From: JAVBPA01 sp031549925 | Lineage (GTDB): Bacteria > Bacillota > Clostridia > Oscillospirales > CAG-272 | NCBI GenBank assembly: GCA_031549925.1 | Contig: JAVBPA010000002.1 | Location: forward strand, 1 to 40,794 | DNA length: 40,794 nt | Reading direction: 5' to 3' | Notes under the pieces: model-generated | What the model saw: only the letters and a program-made list of their open reading frames with translations | What the model was told of the DNA's origin: nothing | The model's database searches: none | Made by a program: the position numbers and the translations under genes | In this document: positions 17,656 to 26,641 of the stretch, one piece after another | Position numbering within the stretch: position 1 is the first letter of the stretch | Layout of the letters: every line of letters starts with the position of its first letter

Positions 17656-19011
17656 TTATTTTATAATATCTCCGAAAGAATGCAGATTCTTATTTGTTGT
17701 AACGACAATAATATTATCATAAAGCTTAATCACATCGTCCCCTCTCGGAAAAATAATTTTATTTTCGCGTATTATACATGAAATAAGCAAATTTCTTTTC
17801 AAATTAAGCTCAGATAAAGGAACATTTAATAATTCGTTCTTTTTACTGATATAAAACTCAAGTGCTTCAACTCTGCCGCCTACTAGTTTGTATAAAGTCT
17901 GCACACCTCCGCCGTCTGTATTATTCATAGCCCGGACATAACTGATAATATGGTTCGCGGTGATAATTCTCGGGGAAATTATACTGTCGAGACCTATGTT
18001 TTCAAGCATTTCAACAAGCGAGGTTTTACTTATTTTTGTTATAACCTTTCCAACATGATGCTTTTTTGCGTACATGGAAATTATAATGTTTTCTTCATCT
18101 ATCCCGGTTATCGCAACACAAGCGTCAGAACCTTCAATATGTTCTTCAATCAAAAGAGATTGATCTGTTCCGTCTCCATGTATTATTTCGGATTTCTGGA
18201 ATTTTTCGCTTAGTTCAATGCATCTTTCCTTATCGTTCTCGATTATCTTTATTGAAACTCCTGTTTCGGTTAAAAAGCTTACAAGATAATAAGCGATTCT
18301 TCCTCCGCCTATAATAATTACATTTTTTACACGCTGTTTATATTCTCCTATTAATTTGAAAAACGATGCTATTTCAGAATGCTGGGCTGTGAAATAAATA
18401 TAATCTTTTTCGGCCAACATAAAATCGCCGTCCGGAATATAAACATCTTCTTCACGCTGGACTGCGCAGATCAATATTTTTATATTATATTTTTTTTGAA
18501 TTTCCGAAACCCGTTTTCCTATAAAAATACTGTCTTCGGGAATTTTAAACTCAGCCATTTCGACTCTTCCCTTTGCGAAAGTGTCAATTTTTATAGCCGC
18601 GGGAAAACGCAGAATCCGGGCTATTTCAATAGCCGCTTCAAATTCCGGATTAACTACCATGTCAAAGCCTAATTCGTCAGTTAAAAATGAAAATTGTTTC
18701 GAATATTCAGGATCGCGTATACGGGCGATAGTTTTTTTTGCTCCTATTTTTTTTGCGACAATACAGCAAAGCATATTTATTTCATCAGATGAAGTAGTGG
18801 CAATTACCAAATCAGAATGGTTTACTCCGGCATCTTTTAAAGTTGTATAATTAACTCCGTTGCCATAAAACCCCATTACGTCATATTTATCGTTTAAATT
18901 TTCTATTACATCTTTATCGATATCGATTACCGTTAAATTATGACCTTCACCTGACAAATATTCTGTCAGCGTTATGCCGATTTTTCCGGCTCCGATTATT
19001 ACTATACGCAT
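17656..19011 (-). CDS. trkA: Trk potassium transporter peripheral subunit TrkA
   Basis: This 451-residue cytoplasmic protein has two RCK units. The first starts MRIVIIGAGKIGITLTEYLS (GxGxxG nucleotide site, with D34-like DIDK at the strand end) and has its RCK-C lobe near 140-220. The second starts RVKNVIIIGGGRIAYYL (about 228) and its RCK-C lobe ends GDDVIKLYDNIIVVT. TrkA proteins bind NAD(H) or ATP/ADP and open TrkH. The first gene of a trkA-trkH operon; AAAGGTG lies upstream of the ATG. Confidence 0.93.
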   Translation of the reverse strand: MRIVIIGAGKIGITLTEYLSGEGHNLTVIDIDKDVIENLNDKYDVMGFYGNGVNYTTLKDAGVNHSDLVIATTSSDEINMLCCIVAKKIGAKKTIARIRDPEYSKQFSFLTDELGFDMVVNPEFEAAIEIARILRFPAAIKIDTFAKGRVEMAEFKIPEDSIFIGKRVSEIQKKYNIKILICAVQREEDVYIPDGDFMLAEKDYIYFTAQHSEIASFFKLIGEYKQRVKNVIIIGGGRIAYYLVSFLTETGVSIKIIENDKERCIELSEKFQKSEIIHGDGTDQSLLIEEHIEGSDACVAITGIDEENIIISMYAKKHHVGKVITKISKTSLVEMLENIGLDSIISPRIITANHIISYVRAMNNTDGGGVQTLYKLVGGRVEALEFYISKKNELLNVPLSELNLKRNLLISCIIRENKIIFPRGDDVIKLYDNIIVVTTNKNLHSFGDIIK

Positions 19012-19054
19012 AATAAAAAGCGCACCTTTTACAAAAATTAAAAATATGGAACTT

Positions 19055-19083
19055 ATTATACCATATTATATATCACATTGCAA
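19055..19083 (-). promoter_or_regulatory. Sigma-A promoter for trkA-trkH
   Basis: On the minus strand TTGCAA (19078-19083), a 17-nt spacer and TATAAT (19055-19060), about 44 nt before the trkA start. Its -35 box is 24 nt from the divergent promoter of the DUF1599 gene. Confidence 0.7.
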
Positions 19084-19107
19084 TGACATATAAAACAATA
19101 TTATGTA

Positions 19108-19136
19108 TTGAAATAAAATAATACATATAGTATAAT
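19108..19136 (+). promoter_or_regulatory. Sigma-A promoter for DUF1599 gene
   Basis: TTGAAA (19108-19113), a 17-nt spacer and TATAAT (19131-19136). The transcript would carry a leader of about 45 nt, with GGGGA (19177-19180 region) as the ribosome site. Confidence 0.7.
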
Positions 19137-19189
19137 GAAGGAAGGATAATATATAAAATTCCGTATTACGCAAATGGGGAACTTATTTT

Positions 19190-19780
19190 ATGATAAAAGA
19201 TTCTGAAGACTTAGATATAATACAATTCCGCCGCGATGTAGCGAATGAATGTATGTGTATATTTGCGGCTAAATTAAAAGATTACGGACCTACATGGTTA
19301 TTATTCCGCGATGTTTCTTTTGCTGATCAGCTTTGGATTAAAATAAAAAGGATACGAAATATCGAAGAAACAGGTGTAAACAAAGTCGGAGACAGTTTGG
19401 AAAATGAATTTTTGGGGATTATAAATTATTCAGTAATAATGCTTTTGAAAATAAAATATAAAAATGAAATAATTTCATGCGACGAATTTATAGAAAAAGA
19501 AAATGTTGAAATTGATCAGATTTTGATTTCTGAATATTATAAATCAGTTTGGAATGAAATAAATCAGCTTTTTGAGAAAAAAAATTATGATTACGGTAAC
19601 GCATGGGCAGAAATGCACCCTCATTCTATAACGGATCAAATAATTATAAAAATCCGCCGTATAAAAAACATAATGGAAAACGGCGGAAAATTATTAGTTT
19701 CTGAAGGAATCGACGCTCAGCTTATGGATATAATAAATTATTCGATATTCGGACTTAAAATGTTGCAAAAGCTTCTGTAA
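19190..19780 (+). CDS. DUF1599 (nucleotide modification-associated domain 1) protein, two repeats
   Basis: The 196 residues hold two copies of one module. The first has KLKDYGPTWLLFRDVSFADQ, then IKIKRIRNIEETG and LGIINYSVIMLLK; the second has NYDYGNAWAEMHPHSITDQ, IKIRRIKNIMENG and MDIINYSIFGLKM. The DYG-x-W, DQ-x-x-IK-x-RI-x-x-I and IINYS cores match DUF1599, named for its association with modified-nucleotide genes of phages; a two-module version is, to my knowledge, typical of Bacteroidota. The biochemical role is not established. It is a single gene with its own promoter, and its last 43 nt overlap the convergent gene at 19738. No DNA-modification or thymidylate gene is adjacent. Confidence 0.8.
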   Translation: MIKDSEDLDIIQFRRDVANECMCIFAAKLKDYGPTWLLFRDVSFADQLWIKIKRIRNIEETGVNKVGDSLENEFLGIINYSVIMLLKIKYKNEIISCDEFIEKENVEIDQILISEYYKSVWNEINQLFEKKNYDYGNAWAEMHPHSITDQIIIKIRRIKNIMENGGKLLVSEGIDAQLMDIINYSIFGLKMLQKLL

Positions 19781-21666
19781 CGATATATACCGGCAGCACA
19801 AACCACATTTACAAAAGGAGATAGGGTTCCTCCGAATTTTTCGAAGCTTTTATCAAAGTTCGGCCAAAATCCGTCGCGTGTAATTTTTTCTATTAAATGA
19901 TTGTAGATATTTTGCGCTTTTGATAAATTTTTTGCGGTATAATGATAAAGCAGATACGCAATCGAAACTATACTCGAATGTTTATCTTTTTCATCGTTTG
20001 TATAATAGAGATAATCAGATTTGGCTTTATAATTATTAATACATTTTTCCGTCATATCATATGTTATTATACTGCTTTGCAAAAAAGCGGGAAATAAAAG
20101 TTCGTCTGCTATAATGTATTTCTTTTCTTTAGTTTCGTTATCCGTTTTTTTATATTCTTCTTTAATTTTCGAACGACAATTTGGACAAACATAATTACCG
20201 CTTTGATTTTTTTCTAAACTGTCAACTAACCGGGGATAATAAAAATCACCGCATAAATCGCATATACCCCTCCTAATATTGTTTTCTTTTTTAGATTTTT
20301 TTATTAATGAAGGAAATACATCCTGTTCTAAAAATATTTTTTTGAATTTGTTAATTGAATTCAAGGCATCATTTTTATAAAATTCTGTTTTATTTTTATT
20401 CGTGTATACACTTAATTCATTTATAAAAACTTCTTTGCTTTCTATATACAAAAGTGTGTTGCAAAATGAATACATGTATTGCGAATCAAGCGGAAAATAT
20501 CCGTATTTTATATAATCTTCACTTCCCGAAACTGTTATCAATCTGTTTTTGTAAATATTTTTTTGCGCATAATAAGCATCTTCCAAAACGGGAGATATAA
20601 AGGTTATATATGCGTTATCGTTTGTTTTCTTTAAATAATTTGCCGCTGCAAGCAAAAGACACGAGGGAATTGAAGCATATTCGTTAAATATTCCGCATGA
20701 TTTTATATATGAAATAAAATGACAACCGTCCCAAAACATACTAACCATAAAATCAAGAGCCGCTTTTGCTTCTGAAACACAGCCGATTTCAAGAAGAGAT
20801 TTTATCATACAAAATAATTTTACAGGCTCGCTCTCCCAACTGCTTTCTGACAAAATAATATCTCCGTCCTTTTTTTGCATGGATTTTAAAAGCAAAATAC
20901 TATTTTGCAAAACATCGTTCAATTTATTATCTTCATTTTGACCTGATATTTTTTTTATTCCGGATAAATATCTTGTCCAATAATTTTTATTGCGGTTTAT
21001 TATCAAATCAGGATTTGACAAAGAATAAAGTGCGTTTTTTATGAAATTTTCACCGTAATCCGCAGATATTATTATCGATCCTTTTCCCGGTTCTATGATT
21101 ATTTCAGGGAATTTCTTACATTTGACATTTCCGCTCATCATTATAATTAATCGCAGACATGTATTAATTTTTTTGATAATACCATTATTTTTTTGTGTAT
21201 ATTTATTATATCCGGTACTGTTGTTTTCCGTGCTGATAATAATACATTCTGTTTTTGTGCCGCTCGCTTGATAACTTGTATCAAAAACTACTTTTGCATA
21301 TTTAGCAACCGATAAAAACAATACAATTTTTTGGAATGAATTTATATTTCTGATAAATAAATTTTGATTTACATCTAAAATATCATTAAATTCGGTTAAA
21401 TTATTATTTTTTTCATTTCCGCTCAAAAAATCCGAATGTTTTTCATAAAAAATATGTTTATAACTATTATCGTTTTTATTTCTTTCGGTTATACTGCGCA
21501 ATTTATCGTTATCAGATGATAATGTAAGCGAAAATATATAACGCGGATCATTTAAAGAGGAATACAGTCCGTTTATATTCGGACCTCTGCAAAACAAAAC
21601 CATATCTCCGTTTCCGACGACATAATCTCCCCCTGTTTTGTGAGTTACATTATTCCAAATCATCAT
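19738..21666 (-). CDS. Unrecognised 642-residue protein with inserted zinc ribbon
   Basis: I do not recognise the family with confidence. The N-terminal 240 residues look beta-rich (VGNGDMVLFCRGPNINGLYS, then alternating strands). Residues about 250-420 and 540-630 look helical, with stretches such as IPSCLLLAAANYLKK and VSIAYLLYHYTAKNL, resembling the (alpha/alpha) toroid of clan-GH-L or GH-G glycosidases; that is only an impression. Inserted at 469-497 is a zinc ribbon: C469-DL-C472 and C494-PN-C497 with 21 residues between. There is no signal peptide, so it is cytoplasmic. It starts 3 nt after the trmL stop, so the two are co-translated, although no functional link is evident. Confidence 0.6.
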   Translation of the reverse strand: MMIWNNVTHKTGGDYVVGNGDMVLFCRGPNINGLYSSLNDPRYIFSLTLSSDNDKLRSITERNKNDNSYKHIFYEKHSDFLSGNEKNNNLTEFNDILDVNQNLFIRNINSFQKIVLFLSVAKYAKVVFDTSYQASGTKTECIIISTENNSTGYNKYTQKNNGIIKKINTCLRLIIMMSGNVKCKKFPEIIIEPGKGSIIISADYGENFIKNALYSLSNPDLIINRNKNYWTRYLSGIKKISGQNEDNKLNDVLQNSILLLKSMQKKDGDIILSESSWESEPVKLFCMIKSLLEIGCVSEAKAALDFMVSMFWDGCHFISYIKSCGIFNEYASIPSCLLLAAANYLKKTNDNAYITFISPVLEDAYYAQKNIYKNRLITVSGSEDYIKYGYFPLDSQYMYSFCNTLLYIESKEVFINELSVYTNKNKTEFYKNDALNSINKFKKIFLEQDVFPSLIKKSKKENNIRRGICDLCGDFYYPRLVDSLEKNQSGNYVCPNCRSKIKEEYKKTDNETKEKKYIIADELLFPAFLQSSIITYDMTEKCINNYKAKSDYLYYTNDEKDKHSSIVSIAYLLYHYTAKNLSKAQNIYNHLIEKITRDGFWPNFDKSFEKFGGTLSPFVNVVCAAGIYRYRSFCNILSPNIE

Positions 21667-21669
21667 GAT

Positions 21670-22227
21670 CTAATCATTCCAATTATATTTAACAAGTTTT
21701 CCCCATGTTTTTAAATTATTAAAATTATGCTGGCGTAAAACTTCATAAACCGCTACAGCTGCCGCGTTTGACAAATTTAAACTCCGCAGATTATCACGCA
21801 TCGGTATTCTCACGCAATTATTTTTGTTTCGATGTAAAAGTTCTTCCGGCAATCCGGCTGTTTCTTTTCCGAAAATGATAAAAACTTTTTCGGGATAACT
21901 TACATCAGAATATAAATTTTCAGCTTTTGTTGTAAAAAAATATAAATTTTCACCTGAAGCATATTCTAAAAATTCAAATAAACTATCATGATAAACAATG
22001 TTCAATTCGTTCCAATAATCAAGCCCCGCTCTTTTTAATTTAGTATCGTCGATTTTAAATCCGAGCGGTTTTACCAAATGAAGAGAAGCTCCGGTAGCGG
22101 CGCATGTACGGGCAATATTTCCTGTATTTTGCGGTATTTCGGGTTCCACTAAAACTATATTTATATCTAAATTTTTGTTTTCATCTGAAATGTTTCCTGC
22201 GCTTGAAAATGTATTTTTATCAGACAT
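21670..22227 (-). CDS. trmL: tRNA (cytidine(34)-2'-O)-methyltransferase TrmL
   Basis: This 185-residue SPOUT enzyme starts its conserved core with INIVLVEPEIPQNTGNIART. It carries LVKPLGFKIDDTKLKRAGLDYW, then FIIFGKETAGLP and IPMRDNLRSLNLSNAAAVAV, which form the trefoil-knot SAM site. TrmL methylates the wobble ribose of tRNA-Leu using SAM. The N-terminal 20 residues before the core are poorly conserved, so the start could be internal, but no better ATG with a ribosome site is seen. It is the first gene of a two-gene unit with the 642-residue protein. Confidence 0.93.
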   Translation of the reverse strand: MSDKNTFSSAGNISDENKNLDINIVLVEPEIPQNTGNIARTCAATGASLHLVKPLGFKIDDTKLKRAGLDYWNELNIVYHDSLFEFLEYASGENLYFFTTKAENLYSDVSYPEKVFIIFGKETAGLPEELLHRNKNNCVRIPMRDNLRSLNLSNAAAVAVYEVLRQHNFNNLKTWGKLVKYNWND

Positions 22228-22369
22228 AATATTTTTTCTTTCAATATAAGTATTTTATATAAATTTAAACAGAGAATTAATAATATTTACAAAATATAGT
22301 ACTAAAATTTGTTATTTTTATGTTAGCATATGATAAGTATGATTTTTAATATTGAGGTTTATTTTTTAA

Positions 22370-25126
22370 ATGAGCATATTTGATAAAATTATCGGTTCGT
22401 ACAGTACAAGACAAATAAAAAAAATAAAACATATTGTCGATGAAATAGAATCTATGGCAGGTCGTTTTACCGCTATGCCTGACAATGAACTCAGAGGTAT
22501 TACTGAAATCCTGCGCGGAAAGCTTGCAAACGGAGCAAGCGAAAACGATATACTACCGGAGGCTTTTGCAGCGGTCCGGGAGGCTGCCACACGTACTCTC
22601 GGAAAGCGTCCTTTTATGGTTCAATTAATGGGAGGTATTATTCTTCACCAGGGGCGTATTGCCGAAATGAAAACAGGTGAAGGTAAAACGCTTGTCGCGA
22701 CTATGCCCGCTTATTTGAACGCTCTTTGCGGTAACGGAGTTCACATTGTAACCGTAAACGAATATCTTGCCAGAATGGGATATGAGGAAATGGGGCGTAT
22801 ATATAACTTCCTCGGACTTACAACAGGTTTAATAATACACGACCAAACAAAAGCAGAAAAACAAAAAGCTTACAATTGCGATATAACTTACGGAACAAAT
22901 AACGAATTCGGATTCGATTATCTCCGTGATAATATGGTTGTATATAAAAAATTGATGGTTCAGCGCGGACATGTATACGCTATCGTGGACGAAGTTGACT
23001 CAATTTTGATAGACGAAGCCAGAACTCCTTTAATTATATCAGGAGAAGGTGAAAAATCTACCGATTTATATGATAAAGCTGAAGCTTTTGTAAAAACATT
23101 AAGAGAACATCGGATAAAAGAGCTTGATGATAAAGAAACAAACGACGATTTTGACGCGGATTATATAGTTGATGAAAAAGCAAGAACTACAATTATGACA
23201 GCAGAGGGAATAAAAAAAGCTGAACGTCATTTTAAAGTTGATAATTTTTCCGACGCAGAAAACTCTACGTTAGCTCATCATGTTCAGCAGGCTATACGCG
23301 CTCACGGTATTATGCATTTAGATGTTGACTATGTAGTTAAAGAAGGCGCTGTTTTAATAGTCGATTCGTTTACCGGACGCATTATGCCCGGAAGACGCTT
23401 CAGCGACGGTTTACATCAAGCTATAGAAGCTAAAGAACATGTAAAAATCGAAAAAGAAAACAAAACCTGCGCAACAATCACTTTCCAAAATTATTTCCGT
23501 ATGTATAAAAAGCTTTCGGGAATGACCGGTACCGCTTTGACAGAAGAAACTGAATTCCGTGAAATTTACAATTTGGATGTTGTTGAAATTCCGACAAATA
23601 TGCCCATGATCCGTGAAGATCACGAAGATTTGGTTTATAAAAATCAACGCGGAAAATATACCGCTATAATAAACCAAATAAAAGAATGTAACGCGAAAGG
23701 GCAGCCTGTCCTGGTAGGAACGGTCTCGATAGACAAATCAGAAATTTTATCAAAACTTCTCACGCGTGAAGGTATAGCTCATACAGTTTTAAACGCGAAG
23801 CATCATGAAAAAGAAGCTGAAATAGTTGCTCAGGCAGGAACTATCGGAACAGTTACAATTTCCACAAATATGGCCGGCCGCGGAACTGATATTATGCTTG
23901 GCGGAAACCCCGAATTTTTTGCTAAAAAAGAAATGAGGAAATTAGGTTACGAAGAAGATGTAATAAATTTCGCGGTTGGAAGCGCGGTAACTGATGATGA
24001 AATTCTTCTCTCTGCCCGTGAAGAATACCGCGGATTATACAAAAAGCTGAAAGAAGAGATCGCTCCGCTCGCAAAAAGAGTGTGCAGTGTCGGAGGTCTT
24101 TATATTATCGGCACTGAACGCCACGAAAGCCGTCGTATCGACAATCAGCTTCGCGGACGCTCTGGACGTCAGGGAGACCCCGGTGAATCTAAATTTTTCT
24201 TGGCTCTCGATGATGATTTGATGAGGCTTTTCGGTTCTGACCGCGTTTCAAACATGGTTGAACGTCTCGGGCTTGAAGAAGATCAGCCGATTGCGGCAAA
24301 ATTGCTCACAAATTCGATCGAAAATGCCCAAAAACAAATTGAAAGCAGAAACTTCACCCACAGAAAGAACGTCCTGGATTATGACGATGTCATGAATCAG
24401 CAACGCACCGTTATATATAATCAACGCCGCGAAGTTTTGGACGATGCTGATGTTAAAGAAAAAATCAAAGCTATGATAGAAACAACAATTGACAATGCAG
24501 TAGATACTTTTATCGGCGGAGAGGAATCTGCCGAATGGAATTTCGACGGTTTACGCGGATATTTTTTCGGTTTGCTCTGTAATGATAAAGATTTTATTTA
24601 TTCAGAAAAACAACTTGATGAATTAAAAAAGACAGATATAGCTAATAATCTGAAAGAACGCGCTTTGAAAATATATGCGGATAAAGAAGATCTGTTCGGT
24701 TCCGATAAAATGCGTGAAATTGAACGTGTATTGCTGCTTCGGAACGTTGATTTGAAATGGATGGATCATATAGACGCAATGGATGATTTGCGAGGAAGTA
24801 TAGGTTTACAAGCTTACGCACAACGCAATCCGATAAGCGAATACCGTATAGCCGGAGCTGATATGTTCGATGAAATGATTGCTTCTATCCGTGAAGATAC
24901 AATGCGTTCAGTTCTTTCGGTCGTTCCTGCTAAAACAGAAATAAAACGCGAAGAAGTCGCTCATGTCACTGGAGAAGGTTTTTCTGGCGGCGAAAAGAAA
25001 CAACCGATCAAAAACAAAACAACCGTTGTCACAGGTAAAAAAGTGGGAAGAAATGATCCTTGTCCTTGCGGAAGCGGCAAAAAATATAAAAAATGCTGCG
25101 GATTTACGGAAGGCGAAGAAGATTAA
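22370..25126 (+). CDS. secA: SecA, preprotein translocase ATPase
   Basis: This 918-residue protein has the complete SecA plan: LMGGIILHQGRIAEMKTGEGKT (Q motif and Walker A), DYLRDNM, VDEVDSILIDEARTPLII (Walker B), the preprotein cross-linking domain, YKKLSGMTGTALTEETEF, TISTNMAGRGTDIML, RHESRRIDNQLRGRSGRQGD, the helical wing and scaffold, and a C-terminal SEC-C zinc site (PCPCGSGKKYKKCCG) that binds SecB or ribosomes. It drives protein export through SecYEG. The start has a weak GAGG 16 nt upstream. A structured palindrome follows the gene. Confidence 0.97.
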   Translation: MSIFDKIIGSYSTRQIKKIKHIVDEIESMAGRFTAMPDNELRGITEILRGKLANGASENDILPEAFAAVREAATRTLGKRPFMVQLMGGIILHQGRIAEMKTGEGKTLVATMPAYLNALCGNGVHIVTVNEYLARMGYEEMGRIYNFLGLTTGLIIHDQTKAEKQKAYNCDITYGTNNEFGFDYLRDNMVVYKKLMVQRGHVYAIVDEVDSILIDEARTPLIISGEGEKSTDLYDKAEAFVKTLREHRIKELDDKETNDDFDADYIVDEKARTTIMTAEGIKKAERHFKVDNFSDAENSTLAHHVQQAIRAHGIMHLDVDYVVKEGAVLIVDSFTGRIMPGRRFSDGLHQAIEAKEHVKIEKENKTCATITFQNYFRMYKKLSGMTGTALTEETEFREIYNLDVVEIPTNMPMIREDHEDLVYKNQRGKYTAIINQIKECNAKGQPVLVGTVSIDKSEILSKLLTREGIAHTVLNAKHHEKEAEIVAQAGTIGTVTISTNMAGRGTDIMLGGNPEFFAKKEMRKLGYEEDVINFAVGSAVTDDEILLSAREEYRGLYKKLKEEIAPLAKRVCSVGGLYIIGTERHESRRIDNQLRGRSGRQGDPGESKFFLALDDDLMRLFGSDRVSNMVERLGLEEDQPIAAKLLTNSIENAQKQIESRNFTHRKNVLDYDDVMNQQRTVIYNQRREVLDDADVKEKIKAMIETTIDNAVDTFIGGEESAEWNFDGLRGYFFGLLCNDKDFIYSEKQLDELKKTDIANNLKERALKIYADKEDLFGSDKMREIERVLLLRNVDLKWMDHIDAMDDLRGSIGLQAYAQRNPISEYRIAGADMFDEMIASIREDTMRSVLSVVPAKTEIKREEVAHVTGEGFSGGEKKQPIKNKTTVVTGKKVGRNDPCPCGSGKKYKKCCGFTEGEED

Positions 25127-25223
25127 GAAAGTTTATTATTTCCCATATTGTTGTATTGTACCATAAATATAAAAAGAATAAAACAGTATTTTGTAATATT
25201 TTTAGTGTTTTTGATATTGTAAA

Positions 25224-25283
25224 AACTCCCGTAAAATTAAATTATGTAAAATTTACGATTTTACACGATAATTCACGGGAGTT
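25224..25283. repeat. Composite inverted repeat downstream of secA
   Basis: AACTCCCGT (from 25224) pairs with ACGGGAGTT (ending 25283). Inside it GTAAAAT pairs with ATTTTAC, and GTAAAATTTAC is itself a palindrome. No T-tract follows on the plus strand, so a standard intrinsic terminator is not supported; it may act in either direction or as a 3' stability structure between secA and the membrane protein gene. Confidence 0.5.
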
Positions 25284-25308
25284 ATAAATTAAAACAAAGA
25301 GGTTAAAT

Positions 25309-26598
25309 ATGGGATTAAATTATATATTTGCCGGTTTTTTGTTTTTATTCAATCCGAATATAAATATAATCGATATATTTCCGGATTTTATAGGATATAT
25401 TTTAATAATATACGGAATGACCCGGCTGCGTGATTTAGCTCCCGCGATATCTGATTCCAGAAAAGTCTTTTTCAAGCTGCTGCTGCTTTCGGGAGTAAAA
25501 ATAATAATTACCTTTATAATGCCGAATCTTACAGATCAAGGTTATCTTTTGTTGTTTTCGTTTTGTTTTACTTTAGGCGAAATATTTTTCCTGCTTTCAG
25601 CAATGAACAGCTTTTTTGAAGGATTGTTTTTTTGCGGAACTATTTACAATTCGCTTGAAATGGTAGGAAAAATAAATTCCGCAAAACTTTCAACAATTAT
25701 ATTTGTAATAATACGATCCGTTATGACTTTGTTTCCCGAATTTATTTATTTGTATATTAACGAAGATATCGGTTATGTTCTTGCGGAATACAAAGGTGCG
25801 CTTAATATAATTTGCATTGTGATATCCCTGTTTTCGGGAATAGCATGGCTTATTGCGATTAGATCGTTTTATTTAACTATAAAAAAAGACAAGCATTTTA
25901 TTTCAACAATGGATTTATATTATCGAGAACATGTTCTGACAAATAAAAATTTATTCATAAACCGTAAACTCGGATTTATGTTAAGTTGTTTCTTTATAGG
26001 ATCGATATTTCTTTGTGATTTATACATCGACGGTATAAACTATTTACCTGATACTATAGGTTTGACTCTTATACTTTTTTCTCTGATATACGCGGGAAAT
26101 TATATGAAAAAAATCAAAATTCCGCTTATTTTAGGGTCAGCTTATTTGGGAATAAGCATTGTTGATTGGATATTTATAAAATTATTTACCGATAAATATT
26201 ATTCATACGGTATATCGCGTAACATGGAAGCTCTCACTATGTACAGATATACAATTGTTTTTTCGGCATTGCAATCTGTCTTGCTCATAGTTTTTATATA
26301 TCTTTTAACAAAATATTTTATAGATATGGTCAATATCTATACAGGAACAGATTTTGAAAGCCAATTTGCAAGTATAACCGAAAAAAATAAACGAATAAAA
26401 TCTATGATGATATTTAAATGCTGGTTGTTTTTTGCTTTTGGAATTATTGTCGCTGTATCTTCATTATTATATACGCTAGCTTTATATACATGGCCTACTT
26501 ATTGGTTGATAAATTTACTTGTTATCGTTATATGGATAACTATTGTTTCAAAACTAACTTACGATATGAGAAAAAGTATCAACAATAAATATTTATAA
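25309..26598 (+). CDS. Multi-pass membrane protein with an internal duplication, unknown
   Basis: This 429-residue protein has about ten hydrophobic segments and no recognisable enzyme motif. A short motif appears twice: INIIDIFPDFIGYILIIYGM near the N-terminus and DGINYLPDTIGLTLILFSL near residue 245, both within a hydrophobic hairpin, implying two homologous halves. I do not know a family for it. The SD AGAGG lies well placed before the ATG. It follows secA by 180 nt with a palindrome between, and is the last gene before a convergent GH43-like gene, so it may be independent. Confidence 0.65.
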   Translation: MGLNYIFAGFLFLFNPNINIIDIFPDFIGYILIIYGMTRLRDLAPAISDSRKVFFKLLLLSGVKIIITFIMPNLTDQGYLLLFSFCFTLGEIFFLLSAMNSFFEGLFFCGTIYNSLEMVGKINSAKLSTIIFVIIRSVMTLFPEFIYLYINEDIGYVLAEYKGALNIICIVISLFSGIAWLIAIRSFYLTIKKDKHFISTMDLYYREHVLTNKNLFINRKLGFMLSCFFIGSIFLCDLYIDGINYLPDTIGLTLILFSLIYAGNYMKKIKIPLILGSAYLGISIVDWIFIKLFTDKYYSYGISRNMEALTMYRYTIVFSALQSVLLIVFIYLLTKYFIDMVNIYTGTDFESQFASITEKNKRIKSMMIFKCWLFFAFGIIVAVSSLLYTLALYTWPTYWLINLLVIVIWITIVSKLTYDMRKSINNKYL

Positions 26599-26641
26599 TA
26601 ATTATTATGAAAAATACGATTTTTAAAACAGATAATATTTT

